Source: Oscillospiraceae bacterium (GTDB lineage Bacteria; Bacillota; Clostridia; Oscillospirales; Ruminococcaceae). From it: 64,000 bases of DNA. The stretch spans positions 186,001 through 250,000 of the forward strand of contig JAQYLI010000017.1 in assembly GCA_028720105.1 (NCBI GenBank). Direction: 5' to 3'. A program made the position numbers and the translations under genes. This document shows positions 26,082 through 35,411 of the stretch, piece after piece. How positions within the stretch are numbered: position 1 is the stretch's first letter; each line of letters begins with the position of its first letter. The notes beneath the pieces were generated by a model. That model searched no databases. It was not told where the DNA came from and saw nothing but the letters and a program-made list of their open reading frames with translations.

Positions 26082-27497
26082 TCAGAACCTGAAATAAAGG
26101 AAGGGATTATAGGTATCGCCCACAAGGGAAATTACCGACAGGAACATAATAAGTCCGAGAACGGCAATTTTTACAGCGCTGACAAAAACAAATTTGCCCC
26201 TTGACTGCATAGCAAACCGCTCGCCCACCTTGGAAACATAGCCGTAAACGGGCATACAGAGAATGACCGCAATTATTATGAGCCACAGGCTGCCCTTTAT
26301 CTTTGAGACTGTAAGGATATCCGTAAGAGCAAGACCGTTTGCCCCGAACATTGCCCCCAGGCAGGAGGAAAGCTGCGATACATCGGTGAAATAAAAAATT
26401 GCCCAGCCGAATATGACTGCGATTATCAGATAAAGATGTCCGAAGAATTTTGGCAGCTTGTCAAGGACTTTGAGCAGGAATGTTTTCTCGATAACCAGAA
26501 GAATGCCGAAATAAAGTCCCCATATGATGAAATTCCAGCTTGCGCCGTGCCACAGTCCCGTGCAGAACCATACAATGGCGATATTCAGAAGCTGGTGCTT
26601 TCTGTTTCCGCCCAGGGGGATATAAACATAGTCACGGAAAAATGTTCCCAGGGAAATGTGCCACCTGCGCCAGAACTCGGTGACGGAGGAGGAAACATAA
26701 GGGTGCTCGAAGTTCTCGGGGAAATGAAAGCCGCACATCATTCCCATACCTATAGCCATATCCGAATAGCCCGAGAAATCGTAGTATATCTGGAGTGAAT
26801 ACATTATAACGCCTGCCCACGCCGCAAGGACGGAGGAGGGTGCCTTGTCAAAGGTCAGAAGCTCGGTGGCAAGCATACCCATAGAGTTTGCGATAAGCAC
26901 CTTTTTGCCAAGACCGAAAATAAGGCGGTTTATGCCCTGATGGAACTCGCTTATCTTGATGTCCCTGTTTTCAATTTCACGTGCAACAGAACTGTATCTT
27001 ACAATAGGACCAGCCACAAGCTGGAAGAACATCGACAGGTACAGCAGATATCCTAAATAATTCTTCTGCGCCTTTGCCTTCTGCCTGTAAACGTCCACCA
27101 CATAGGTTATGGACTGGAAGGTGTAGAAGGAAATTCCGATGGGCAGATGAAAATCGGGAACGGGCAGGGAAAGCCCAAGCAAGCCGTTTATCCCCGAGAC
27201 TATCATTCCGCTGTACTTGAACACGCCCAGTATGGAAAGATTTACTGCGCAGGACACAACCACGCCGAGAACAGCCTTTTTCTCGCCCTTGTGCTTGTCG
27301 ATGAACCGCCCGTTAAAATAGTCAAATACCGAACTGAAAATCAGCAGGCAGACCCACACAGGCTCTCCCCAGGCATAGAAAAACAGGGAAAAGATTATCA
27401 GCACGATATTTTTAATCGTTGTTTTTGAAGCCGCAAAGTAGCATATAAGAAACAGGGGCAGGAATATGAACAGAAAAAATATATCCGAAAATACCAA
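26082..27497 (-). CDS. MBOAT-family O-acyltransferase
   Basis: A 471-residue polytopic membrane protein of the AlgI/DltB/PatA type, moving an acyl group (usually acetyl) across the membrane toward a surface glycan. The N-terminus VFSDIFFLFIFLPLFL is typical. GISFYTFQSITYVVD, YSLQIYYDFSGYSDMAIG and the catalytic-His segment GLWHGASWNFIIWG are all present. The start is TTG, preceded by AAAGGA. It is the first gene of the operon with the cysteine hydrolase, DHHW protein and PHP phosphatase. The acceptor could be the polysaccharide made by the neighbouring cluster. Confidence 0.92.
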   Translation of the reverse strand: MVFSDIFFLFIFLPLFLICYFAASKTTIKNIVLIIFSLFFYAWGEPVWVCLLIFSSVFDYFNGRFIDKHKGEKKAVLGVVVSCAVNLSILGVFKYSGMIVSGINGLLGLSLPVPDFHLPIGISFYTFQSITYVVDVYRQKAKAQKNYLGYLLYLSMFFQLVAGPIVRYSSVAREIENRDIKISEFHQGINRLIFGLGKKVLIANSMGMLATELLTFDKAPSSVLAAWAGVIMYSLQIYYDFSGYSDMAIGMGMMCGFHFPENFEHPYVSSSVTEFWRRWHISLGTFFRDYVYIPLGGNRKHQLLNIAIVWFCTGLWHGASWNFIIWGLYFGILLVIEKTFLLKVLDKLPKFFGHLYLIIAVIFGWAIFYFTDVSQLSSCLGAMFGANGLALTDILTVSKIKGSLWLIIIAVILCMPVYGYVSKVGERFAMQSRGKFVFVSAVKIAVLGLIMFLSVISLVGDTYNPFLYFRF

Positions 27498-27532
27498 CGC
27501 ATTACATTCCTTTATTTAAATTAGATATTACT

Positions 27533-27561
27533 ATTATACACCCAAATATCCTTTTTTTCAA
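27533..27561 (-). promoter_or_regulatory. Promoter of the acylation operon
   Basis: Reverse strand TTGAAA, 17-bp spacer, TATAAT, 36 bases before the MBOAT start. Confidence 0.82.
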
Positions 27562-27711
27562 CCGTATAAAGACAAAATTGATGACGGATAAATAACATTT
27601 CGGTTACTGTGTAAAAAATAGAGCACTCTTTTGGAATAAAATAGGATATTCCGACTAATCACAGATTAAAGCGTACCTCTCTGCCGAAACAGCAGGGAGA
27701 TACACCGACCG

Positions 27712-29253
27712 TCAAGATTTTTTTCTGAGTTTCCCCGAAATAATATCCCACAGAAGCTTCCGGAAGAATTTAAATTCCTCCGACCTGCCGAAAAGGGCAA
27801 GGAATATGATATTCGGGAGCAATATGCTGACCAAGGCTCTTGCAATAAAATTCCACAGGGGAGAAGCTATGGTTATAAGACCGCAGATAAAATAGGTCAA
27901 TGCGCATACAGCCCCGGTGACAGCAGTATAAAGCAGGAGACGGAGGAAATATTTTTTGGGGCTTGCCTTGAAAACGTGTTTAAACAGCACATAAGGCTCC
28001 ACCCATATGCAAACCGTCAGAGTGCTTATGACAGTGCCCAGAAATATTCCCGAAACTCCCATAACACGGGCAAGGGCAACCGAAGCAATGATATTTACAA
28101 GCGACTCAGCAATGGGCTTGTAGCGGTCATAGTAAAAGGCACCCGCCGCCTCACGGTAGGTAAGCACCGTTTTTCTCATACCCGTAAGGAAAAAAACCGC
28201 CGAAATAAGCACCACCGTATCCATTCCGAAAGTAAGGCTGTCGTTTTTGAGCCACAGACAGATAAAGGGATTGAAAAGGCACACAAGGCAGACAAAGGAA
28301 AAGCCTATTACCCAGAAATTCATAAAGAACACCCGATAAAAGGAGGTCATAAGCTTTGACTTGTCCTCATCTTCTGCATTGAGATTTCCCACGCCTGCAG
28401 ACATTGAGGTGAACACCTGGTTTATGACCTTTTCAAGTGCGCTTGTGATAAGGTAGTAATTGGAATAAATTCCCGTGGAAACAATACCCACAAGCTTTGA
28501 GATAAGTATGTTATCCGTAGACAGCACCACAATGCCGCCTATCTTGTGCATAAGCATAGCCTTGATGTTCTTTTTTATATCTCCGAGAAGCTCTTTGGGA
28601 AGGGGCGATACGTCCTTCTCTTTAAGATATGGGTACATTTTGTCCGCCGCCAATGAAACAGCAATATTTTCCAAAACGGTAAACAAAAACTGTGAAGCGG
28701 TAAACAGGAAATAATTTTTCGTGGCATAAAGCACAGCTATCTGCGCTATGTTCAGGGCAAAGAAAAAGCTGTAGTGATACGCCGTTGACACATAACGCTT
28801 CTGATCGCAGATAATAAGGGTACGCTTGTAGGTGAAGAAGTAGGAAACTCCCGTATTTGCAGCATAAAGCAGATATATTGCCGTAAGGTGGGGAATGTCC
28901 GGCACCTCGTCCATAAACCACGGATATACGGGCACAAAAAGCACCGCAAGGACAAGCACCACCGCTCCTATGGTATTATAAGCCCGTTTGTAAAGCCGCA
29001 TAAGGGATTTTATAAGGGGGATATCATTCTCCGCAAGGGGCTTGTAAAGGGCGAATGTCATTGCCGAGCCGACTCCCAGCTCCGCAAGGGACAGGACGGT
29101 AAGGATATTTGAAAACAGTCCGCTTATTCCCAAATACTGCTCGTCAAGGCAGTCGAGAAAAGCACGCCTTGCGATGAAGCTTATAAGTATTCCTGCCGCC
29201 TGCCCGATAAAGGCGGTAATAAGGTTTTTCAGAGAAGCTTGTGTTCGTGTCAT
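27712..29253 (-). CDS. Wzx-like polysaccharide repeat-unit flippase
   Basis: A 513-residue membrane protein with 12-14 predicted helices, of the polysaccharide-transport branch of the MOP superfamily. The N-terminal stretch SFIARRAFLDCLDEQYLGISGLFSNIL and the following SLAELGVGSAMTFALYKPLAE are characteristic landmarks. It should flip undecaprenyl-linked oligosaccharide units outward. It is the last gene of the surface polysaccharide operon, 14 bases after the polymerase-like gene. Confidence 0.88.
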   Translation of the reverse strand: MTRTQASLKNLITAFIGQAAGILISFIARRAFLDCLDEQYLGISGLFSNILTVLSLAELGVGSAMTFALYKPLAENDIPLIKSLMRLYKRAYNTIGAVVLVLAVLFVPVYPWFMDEVPDIPHLTAIYLLYAANTGVSYFFTYKRTLIICDQKRYVSTAYHYSFFFALNIAQIAVLYATKNYFLFTASQFLFTVLENIAVSLAADKMYPYLKEKDVSPLPKELLGDIKKNIKAMLMHKIGGIVVLSTDNILISKLVGIVSTGIYSNYYLITSALEKVINQVFTSMSAGVGNLNAEDEDKSKLMTSFYRVFFMNFWVIGFSFVCLVCLFNPFICLWLKNDSLTFGMDTVVLISAVFFLTGMRKTVLTYREAAGAFYYDRYKPIAESLVNIIASVALARVMGVSGIFLGTVISTLTVCIWVEPYVLFKHVFKASPKKYFLRLLLYTAVTGAVCALTYFICGLITIASPLWNFIARALVSILLPNIIFLALFGRSEEFKFFRKLLWDIISGKLRKKS

Positions 29254-29267
29254 ATCGGTTCTCCGTT

Positions 29268-30539
29268 TTAACGCCGGTTCAGGCGGTAGGAAATGTAGCG
29301 CCTGCGAAGAGGTATCTGAGCGTCCTTGTCCCGATAAGCGCTCTCTTCACACTGTCTGATAATATCATCTGTCCGACTTCCCCAAATAATTATTCCGAAT
29401 ACCCATACTACTCCAAAATATGATTCCATAGTCATCATCATAAGCATAGCAAAGGTTACAACAGAAATTATTCCCGATATACTGCTGTTTCTGTACCTAT
29501 ACAGCTTTGCCCCCGATATAAGAAACAAAGCAATAAACAGTGCAAGAGAGGAAATCCCTCCCTGAAGAACGGTTTCAAGAAAAGCGTTATGAGCGTGATA
29601 GCCGTAACCGTTGGGAAGTATTATCATACCATCATTGCTTACGCCGTATCCTATCAGCGGAGAACGTTTGATAAGAGCAATTGCCCTATCCCAGATGGCA
29701 GTCCTTCCCGTAAAGGAAACGCTCTTTTTAAGGATTTTTTCGATAATAAAGGCAAAATAGTTTTGCAGGCGCAGCAGCACTATTGAAACAAACGCCACAA
29801 AATATACAGCATACAAGCCGAACGAATTAAATAAAGCAGCGGCTTTTTTTCTGTAAATAAACAGAATGTATACAGCAATTATAAACCAGCCTACCACACC
29901 AGTTGCCGACCAGGTCCTGATAGCGGTAGCCGCTATAAGAAAGAAGAAAACGGCAGACTTAGACCTGCAGCAGAACAGCTCGCCGTATATCACCGATATG
30001 CCCATAGAGGCTACCAGAAATGGCGACATAAAATTATCATATCCTATAAAATTAACGGACGCGCCCTTTTCATTCACAGCAATACCTTCGGGGAAAAACA
30101 ATGAAAGCACAAAATTTATGGCAATAAAAACAAAGCAAATATCAAATGCAGATTTAAAAAACACCTTGCAATTATACAGTATCCCCAATTCCGTCAGGAT
30201 ACAAAAGCCCAGGACCGAGCCTGCGCCAACAGCAAACCTGACCATATTCGCATTATTTATACTTCCGTTATTTATAAATGTGGAAAAAAACAGTACGACT
30301 TCGTATAAGACTGCACATAAAACTGCCTTTGACATATGCTTGTGAATAAACAAGCACACTAAAAGTACCGCAAAAGCGGCAATTCTGCAAAGGTCAAAAA
30401 ACCTGTCAATAAACTCCAGACCGCTGATATATTCAAAACAAGTAGGCTTTACAAACGGAATGAACAGCAGCACAACAGCAAGTTCGCTACCAAACAGCAC
30501 TGAAAGAGATTTATTCATCGCATACAGCAAACCTTTCAT
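29268..30539 (-). CDS. O-antigen ligase/Wzy-like polymerase
   Basis: A 423-residue protein with about ten membrane helices. It contains the WaaL/Wzy-type periplasmic motif SPLIGYGVSND, then GYGYHAHNAFLETVLQGG, where His is the expected functional residue. It probably polymerises or ligates the exported repeat units. Its ATG overlaps the stop of the GT2 gene. An in-frame ATG seven codons later is an alternative start. Confidence 0.82.
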   Translation of the reverse strand: MKGLLYAMNKSLSVLFGSELAVVLLFIPFVKPTCFEYISGLEFIDRFFDLCRIAAFAVLLVCLFIHKHMSKAVLCAVLYEVVLFFSTFINNGSINNANMVRFAVGAGSVLGFCILTELGILYNCKVFFKSAFDICFVFIAINFVLSLFFPEGIAVNEKGASVNFIGYDNFMSPFLVASMGISVIYGELFCCRSKSAVFFFLIAATAIRTWSATGVVGWFIIAVYILFIYRKKAAALFNSFGLYAVYFVAFVSIVLLRLQNYFAFIIEKILKKSVSFTGRTAIWDRAIALIKRSPLIGYGVSNDGMIILPNGYGYHAHNAFLETVLQGGISSLALFIALFLISGAKLYRYRNSSISGIISVVTFAMLMMMTMESYFGVVWVFGIIIWGSRTDDIIRQCEESAYRDKDAQIPLRRRYISYRLNRR

Positions 30540-31549
30540 TTTAAAGGAATATTTCTTGATTTTTTATACGCCGAAATAAGGTAAGCAAGATAATTTATTA
30601 TCCAAAGCCTCCTGTTAAAATGCTTGTGTATCATTACAGCTTTACCCAAAGCAGACGGGTCGTTGTTTTCGACAGCAGCTTTAAATCTGGGAGTATGGGT
30701 AAAGCTGTCAATTATATCCAGCTTATGGGAAAGACTGCACTTATTTTGGGGTGAGAATGTGTTCATTATCAGCTTATGAAAATACTGCATATACACCGTA
30801 TTTATGAAGCGTTCGGCATAATCGGGGAAATCATATTTTTCCTTGACCGACATCATTCCTTCATAAAGCATATCCGATGCGCAGATATAATCCGTTCTTA
30901 CAGTATTAAGCGCAGATCCGCTTCTGATCATATAGTGATACTTGACCTGAGGAACATAGGAGTAAGAACTTATCCTGCCAAAACATTCAAATTTAAACAG
31001 CTGGTCTTCACCTATCTCTATCTTTTCATTAAAACGGACTGCCCCTCTGATGATATCCGCTTTAATAATGCAATTACACATTGAACCAAAATAATTAAAG
31101 CTGAACATAGCCCGATAGCAGTTCGTATTTTTAACTACCTCGTCCTTGTCGGCAAGAGAACGTTTTGTCTCAGTCAAATTTTCACACACTCTGTCATAAT
31201 CAAAAAAGCAAGCGTCCGTACCCGTTTCATCAGCCTTTTTTATGGCGCACTCAAGAGTATCCGGCTCAATAATATCATCTGAGTCCATAAAGTATATCCA
31301 TTCCCCCGAGGAGCTTTCAAGCCCTGCATTTCTTGCCGAGGAAACACCGCCGTTTGGCTTATCTATTACTTTAATTCTGCTGTCTCTTTCCGCAAGTCTC
31401 CTGCAGATCTCTCCGCTTCGGTCGGGAGAGCCGTCATTTATCAGAATAATTTCAATATCAGTCAGCGTTTGAGCCATTACGCTTTCCACAGAAGCATTAA
31501 GATACTTTTCTACGTTATAAACCGGGATTATCACCGAAATAAGAGGCAT
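30536..31549 (-). CDS. Family 2 glycosyltransferase
   Basis: A 337-residue cytoplasmic glycosyltransferase. The GT-A fold starts ISVIIPVYNVEKYL, with the nucleotide-binding INDGSPD, GGVSSARNAG and the metal-binding YFMDSDD. It adds one sugar of the repeat unit on undecaprenyl phosphate; the donor and acceptor cannot be told. It is the fifth gene of the operon. Confidence 0.92.
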   Translation of the reverse strand: MPLISVIIPVYNVEKYLNASVESVMAQTLTDIEIILINDGSPDRSGEICRRLAERDSRIKVIDKPNGGVSSARNAGLESSSGEWIYFMDSDDIIEPDTLECAIKKADETGTDACFFDYDRVCENLTETKRSLADKDEVVKNTNCYRAMFSFNYFGSMCNCIIKADIIRGAVRFNEKIEIGEDQLFKFECFGRISSYSYVPQVKYHYMIRSGSALNTVRTDYICASDMLYEGMMSVKEKYDFPDYAERFINTVYMQYFHKLIMNTFSPQNKCSLSHKLDIIDSFTHTPRFKAAVENNDPSALGKAVMIHKHFNRRLWIINYLAYLISAYKKSRNIPLK

Positions 31550-31565
31550 AGCCTTCTCCTTTCAA

Positions 31566-32579
31566 TTACCGCTCAAAAGACGATCTCTCGGGAAGCGACT
31601 TTTCAAATCCGTCTACAAGCAGCTTTGAATATTCGGAAAATTCGTTATCCGTCAGCCTGCAGTCATTTATGCAGATAAGCTTTTTCTTTCGTCCCGAGAT
31701 ATATTCCGCCGCACGAACAAACTCACCCTTGCCATCTCTGTCGGGATAAAAGGTTTTTCCAACGCTGAGGCTTCTCGGTGTAAAATTATTTTCCGCCAGC
31801 TGCCACTCTCTGAAAACCCATTGATTGACGTCATAAGCCGAACGGAATTTATTCATACAGGTCCTGTCAAGAGCTTCGGGTTCGGCTTTCCATAGCTCAC
31901 GAGTGGTAGATATTTTCAGCGAGGACGGAAGATGAGGCTGGTAAAACCCCGGAAATCTGGGGCAGAACATAAGGGGAAGAGTTCTCAGAAGGAACTTTCC
32001 GTATGAAGGAGAAAGCCATTTCAATGGAGCGGCTTTAATTGTCTCCTTTATATCAAAATGCTCGTTTATAAGTCCCGTATCGTTAATTGCGATCATCTGT
32101 ATGGGCAGACTCGGAGCATAGCAGTGAACATTCAGCACAGCACTGTCGCAGGGCAGACCGCATTTAAAAAAATCCTCCTCCGAAACAGGAGCGGTAATAA
32201 ACATATCATCGTTAAAATAAACGAAATTCTCGGAAAGTCCCTTTATCCGGTGGAGATTAAGCTCAATAGTATGTGAGCTGAAAGTAGGCAGATACTTTTC
32301 GGGGATATAATCCTCGTGACGGACGATATTAAGCTTTGGGTGGGAGGTGTTGAGCCACTTAGGGATATGCCCCCAGGTCACAAAATGTATCTTATTTACC
32401 CAAGGAGCAAACTTCTCCACACCTCTGAACCAATACGGCAGAAGCCCCCAGTCGCGGTAACGCTCGGGGCGGGAATCGGTATGAACAGGGGGAGCATATT
32501 TTGCCTTTTCCGCAAGCCATTCGGGGTCGGAACCATCGACCCATATTATAACAAAATCTATAGGAGAATTTTCATTCAT
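31566..32579 (-). CDS. Stealth-family sugar-phosphate transferase
   Basis: A 337-residue protein with the conserved regions of the Stealth family, which transfers hexose-1-phosphate to form phosphodiester links in capsules. Region 1 is IDFVIIWVDGSDPEW. Region 2 includes YRDWGLLPYWFRGVEKFAPW and IHFVTWGHIPKWLN. YFNDDMFIT and QPHLPSSLKIST follow as later regions. No signal or membrane helix is seen. Its presence suggests the surface polymer of this operon contains phosphodiester-linked sugars. Confidence 0.9.
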   Translation of the reverse strand: MNENSPIDFVIIWVDGSDPEWLAEKAKYAPPVHTDSRPERYRDWGLLPYWFRGVEKFAPWVNKIHFVTWGHIPKWLNTSHPKLNIVRHEDYIPEKYLPTFSSHTIELNLHRIKGLSENFVYFNDDMFITAPVSEEDFFKCGLPCDSAVLNVHCYAPSLPIQMIAINDTGLINEHFDIKETIKAAPLKWLSPSYGKFLLRTLPLMFCPRFPGFYQPHLPSSLKISTTRELWKAEPEALDRTCMNKFRSAYDVNQWVFREWQLAENNFTPRSLSVGKTFYPDRDGKGEFVRAAEYISGRKKKLICINDCRLTDNEFSEYSKLLVDGFEKSLPERSSFER

Positions 32580-32621
32580 TACGTTTTGAAGCTCGCTTTC
32601 ATTCTGAGTTAAGCAGCCGTA

Positions 32622-33221
32622 TCATTTTCCGAATTTTTCGTTGTATCCGCAGATAAAAGCTTTGTGTTCGGGAGAATCATTCGACCACGGTCCGGAAATG
32701 ATATGGTCCGTATAGATATAAAAATCGGTATTGAAAATACGTTTTGAACAGGAAAAAACATTTATTGCCGCTGTTTTTATTACCGCTTCTGGGAATTTTT
32801 TTCTTATTTCTCCGACGCATTGGGTAAAAGTATTGCCCGTATCGCAGGAATCGTCCACAAGCAGGATATTCTTAAAGCTGCAGTGATCTGCTTCTGCAGG
32901 AATTTTTCCCCAGAAGACATTTCTGTCAGTATCCTTTTCGTATGTGCCCTTCTTTATCTCCACATTTCTCAGTGTGAATTTAAGCTTTCGGGGCAATATT
33001 CTCAGAACGGGAGCAGCAAGCTTTTTCAGAGCGCTGTTTTTCCGTTCGGCAAATATCTCAAACACAGGGACGTTAAAATACTCTCCTAACTCAAGCCCTA
33101 TACGATATGCGCCTCTGGCAACAAAAACAACTGCGTCCGGGGTATACTGCCGACTGATGATGTCAGCTAACTTCTTTGTTTCCCTTGACGCATTTTCTGA
33201 GGATAATTCTATAAAGTTCAT
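32622..33221 (-). CDS. Phosphoribosyltransferase-fold protein in the polysaccharide operon
   Basis: A 199-residue type I phosphoribosyltransferase-like protein. The PRPP-binding motif NILLVDDSCDTGNTF and the upstream PDAVVFVARGAYRIGLELGEYF loop are clear. Purine salvage enzymes of this fold are common, but it is embedded between a PHP gene and a Stealth gene, and the first 59 bases overlap the PHP gene. That implies a role linked to the glycan, perhaps making an activated pentose or nucleotide sugar precursor. This is inference. Confidence 0.75.
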   Translation of the reverse strand: MNFIELSSENASRETKKLADIISRQYTPDAVVFVARGAYRIGLELGEYFNVPVFEIFAERKNSALKKLAAPVLRILPRKLKFTLRNVEIKKGTYEKDTDRNVFWGKIPAEADHCSFKNILLVDDSCDTGNTFTQCVGEIRKKFPEAVIKTAAINVFSCSKRIFNTDFYIYTDHIISGPWSNDSPEHKAFICGYNEKFGK

Positions 33222-33906
33222 TAAAATTCCCTTTCAAAAGCAGCTTGAAAAGCCGCACTATCTTTGTATGGAAATGTGAGAACGCTGAACAAGGAGCCGT
33301 CTTTCTTACAGCCGCACGCATAGCCTCTTTAAACTCTGACGGTGAATTTGTATCATAGCTATCGGATATCATATAGTTTCTTCCCACTTCAAACCAGGCG
33401 TGAGCATCGCTTCCTGCAACGCGGACAGTCTGAGACGGGTCGGTATATTTGTCTGCTGTTTCCTGCTGCTTTTGAGAAAAACTGTTTTCAATATTTCTCC
33501 CGTTATATATCTCGATAAAATCTGTAACAGGGGCAAGCTTTTTTATCTTATCTGTTCTAAGAACTGTTTTATATCTTTTTGTATCATAGGGATGTGGAAT
33601 ATACACCATTCCGCCCTGAGCCATTATTCTTTCCGCCGTTTCCTCGGAAGAAAGACCTGCGGGTATCTCACTATTTAAAAACAGACCTATTATTTCTCCG
33701 TCAGCCGTAAAAATTTCTTCGCCTATAATAACGTTTATGTGATGTTTCAGAAAATACTGCTTTGCTTTTATTGCGCCCGAGATGGTATTATGATCGCAGA
33801 CAGCTATACAGTCAACGGCGTTAAGTCTGCACAGCAAAGCAAGCAGTCTTATGCTTAAAAGACTGTCGCAGGAATGTGAGGTATGGATATGCAGCTCGGT
33901 TTTCAT
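33163..33906 (-). CDS. PHP-domain metallohydrolase in the polysaccharide operon
   Basis: A 247-residue PHP protein with metal ligands in ELHIHTSHSCDS, CDHNTISG, GEEIFTADG, IPHPYD and VAGSDAHAW, a complete set predicting phosphatase or phosphodiesterase activity. It is shorter than histidinol phosphatases and differs from the one at 23012. PHP enzymes in capsule loci of Firmicutes can be tyrosine-phosphatases (CpsB/YwqE), but this protein does not obviously match those. The ATG at 33906 follows GGAG by 8 bases. Confidence 0.78.
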   Translation of the reverse strand: MKTELHIHTSHSCDSLLSIRLLALLCRLNAVDCIAVCDHNTISGAIKAKQYFLKHHINVIIGEEIFTADGEIIGLFLNSEIPAGLSSEETAERIMAQGGMVYIPHPYDTKRYKTVLRTDKIKKLAPVTDFIEIYNGRNIENSFSQKQQETADKYTDPSQTVRVAGSDAHAWFEVGRNYMISDSYDTNSPSEFKEAMRAAVRKTAPCSAFSHFHTKIVRLFKLLLKGNFNELYRIILRKCVKGNKEVS

Positions 33907-33926
33907 ATACAATACTCCTCAGCTGT

Positions 33927-34613
33927 TCATTTTGAACGTATCCTGTCGATAACGGTTATAACAGTACGGAATATTATCCTTATATCCAGAAGCGCCGACC
34001 TGTTATTTACATAATAAAGCTCCATTTTCTGACGGGAGCCGTCCTCATAGCTTGTGTTTTTATCCGCATAAGCCGCCCAGTAGCCTGTAAGCCCGGGCTT
34101 TACGGACAGAAAAGCCTCTCTCGCCTCTCCATAAAGGAGAGTTTCCTCATTTACAACGGGACGGGGTCCCACAATGGACATATTGCCCAGAACAAGAACG
34201 TTTAAAAATATCTGAGGCAGCTCGTCAAGGCTTGTCCTGCGAAGCACCCTGCCTATCCTTGTAACACGGGGGTCGTTTTTAAGCTTGTATTCTTTTTTAA
34301 ACTCCTGCTGCTGCTGGGGAGTGAGATATTTTGCCATATCATCGGCATCGCGCTTCATACTGCGGAACTTATACACCTTGATAGGTCTGCCTCCCCGTCC
34401 TGCACGGCTGTGAGCGTAGATGACAGGACCGCCGTCCTCGGCAAAGATCAGCAGAGCGATGACTGCGCAGGGAACGAGAATGATAAGGGAAGCGATAAAG
34501 GACAAAATGATGTCAGCAGCCCTTTTGAAAAATTCATATGCTCTTTTTTTCTCTGCGGGGGAACAGTTTTCGGAAGCTGTACCGTTCTGTTCCTTTTCAA
34601 GCAGATCCGCCAT
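33927..34613 (-). CDS. Initiating sugar-1-phosphate transferase
   Basis: A 228-residue phosphoglycosyl transferase (WcaJ/PglC family) that puts the first sugar phosphate on undecaprenyl phosphate. A single membrane-dipping helix (residues about 29-52) precedes the catalytic region with [21 protein letters not shown], then [19 protein letters not shown] and [12 protein letters not shown]. The ATG at 34613 has AAAGGGGAGAGGAC upstream. As the first gene of the seven-gene operon, it sits 50 bases after a consensus promoter. Confidence 0.92.
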   Translation of the reverse strand: MADLLEKEQNGTASENCSPAEKKRAYEFFKRAADIILSFIASLIILVPCAVIALLIFAEDGGPVIYAHSRAGRGGRPIKVYKFRSMKRDADDMAKYLTPQQQQEFKKEYKLKNDPRVTRIGRVLRRTSLDELPQIFLNVLVLGNMSIVGPRPVVNEETLLYGEAREAFLSVKPGLTGYWAAYADKNTSYEDGSRQKMELYYVNNRSALLDIRIIFRTVITVIDRIRSK

Positions 34614-34662
34614 CAAAGTCCTCTCCCCTTTCCGCCTCGGCGATATAATGATACACCATATA

Positions 34663-34691
34663 ATTATACACCAAGCCGCATTTTTTGTCAA
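34663..34691 (-). promoter_or_regulatory. Promoter of the surface polysaccharide operon
   Basis: Reverse strand TTGACA, 17-bp spacer, TATAAT, exact consensus. Confidence 0.88.
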
Positions 34692-34726
34692 TCGTTATAG
34701 CTGACAAAAAAACAGGAAAAGAAATA

Positions 34727-34757
34727 CAAAAAGCGGATACCACGAAGATATCCGCTT
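34727..34757 (-). terminator. Terminator of the EpsG operon
   Basis: Reverse strand 9-bp stem AAGCGGATA/TATCCGCTT followed by TTTG, 19 bases after the secreted-protein stop. Confidence 0.8.
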
Positions 34758-34775
34758 ACAGACCTTATGAAAATT

Positions 34776-35411
34776 TTACATAATGATATACTTGCCGCCG
34801 TCGGTCATAGAAACCACGATATTTCCATCATCATCGAAAACAAGCGCACCCATATCGTTAACGTTCTTGTCGCCGTCCACATAGTAAACGTGAGCGTTTT
34901 TCAGGTCAACTCCGCACTGAGTATAGTATTTTGCGGAAATGTGGATATCAACGGTGCAGCCGAAGGAGCCTTTCTGTTCTGTCCTGAGTACCATAGCGCC
35001 CTGCTCCACCGCTTTTGTCATTTTAATGGCAAGGCTGATATCCTTTGCCTCGGTAATGCTGTCGCCGTCGATAACTGCGGTGTATCGCTTTGTAACAACG
35101 GTGAGAACGCCGCCGTCCTTTCCTGCAAGCATTGCCATAGCGTTAGCCTTCAGCTGAGCGGTCTCATAGGAAGCATAAACAGGCTCGCCCTTTGCAACAG
35201 CCGCTCTGATATCCTTTTTTTCAATTACCTCAAAGGGATTGGAAAGAGAAGTTCCCGCAGCAGGGACACTGCCGTTACTGCCCGCAGGAGCGGAGGGTGC
35301 CGCAGGAGGCAGAACGTAGCCGGGATTTCCCGAATAATCCGCAGCGCTTACGGAAACAGCCATAGAAGCGGCGATAACAGCCGCAGCAATAACAGAAAAA
35401 TATTTTTTCAT
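34776..35411 (-). CDS. Secreted protein of unknown function
   Basis: A 211-residue exported protein. A signal peptide ends near AVSVSAADYSG, followed by a Pro/Ala/Gly-rich linker (residues 30-55) and a beta-rich domain. The domain contains YVDGDKNVNDMGALVFDDDGN near its end, an Asp-rich turn that could bind calcium but is not a clear EF hand. I recognise no family. Its ATG overlaps the stop of the preceding membrane protein, as the last gene of a three-gene operon with the EpsG-like protein. Confidence 0.7.
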   Translation of the reverse strand: MKKYFSVIAAAVIAASMAVSVSAADYSGNPGYVLPPAAPSAPAGSNGSVPAAGTSLSNPFEVIEKKDIRAAVAKGEPVYASYETAQLKANAMAMLAGKDGGVLTVVTKRYTAVIDGDSITEAKDISLAIKMTKAVEQGAMVLRTEQKGSFGCTVDIHISAKYYTQCGVDLKNAHVYYVDGDKNVNDMGALVFDDDGNIVVSMTDGGKYIIM

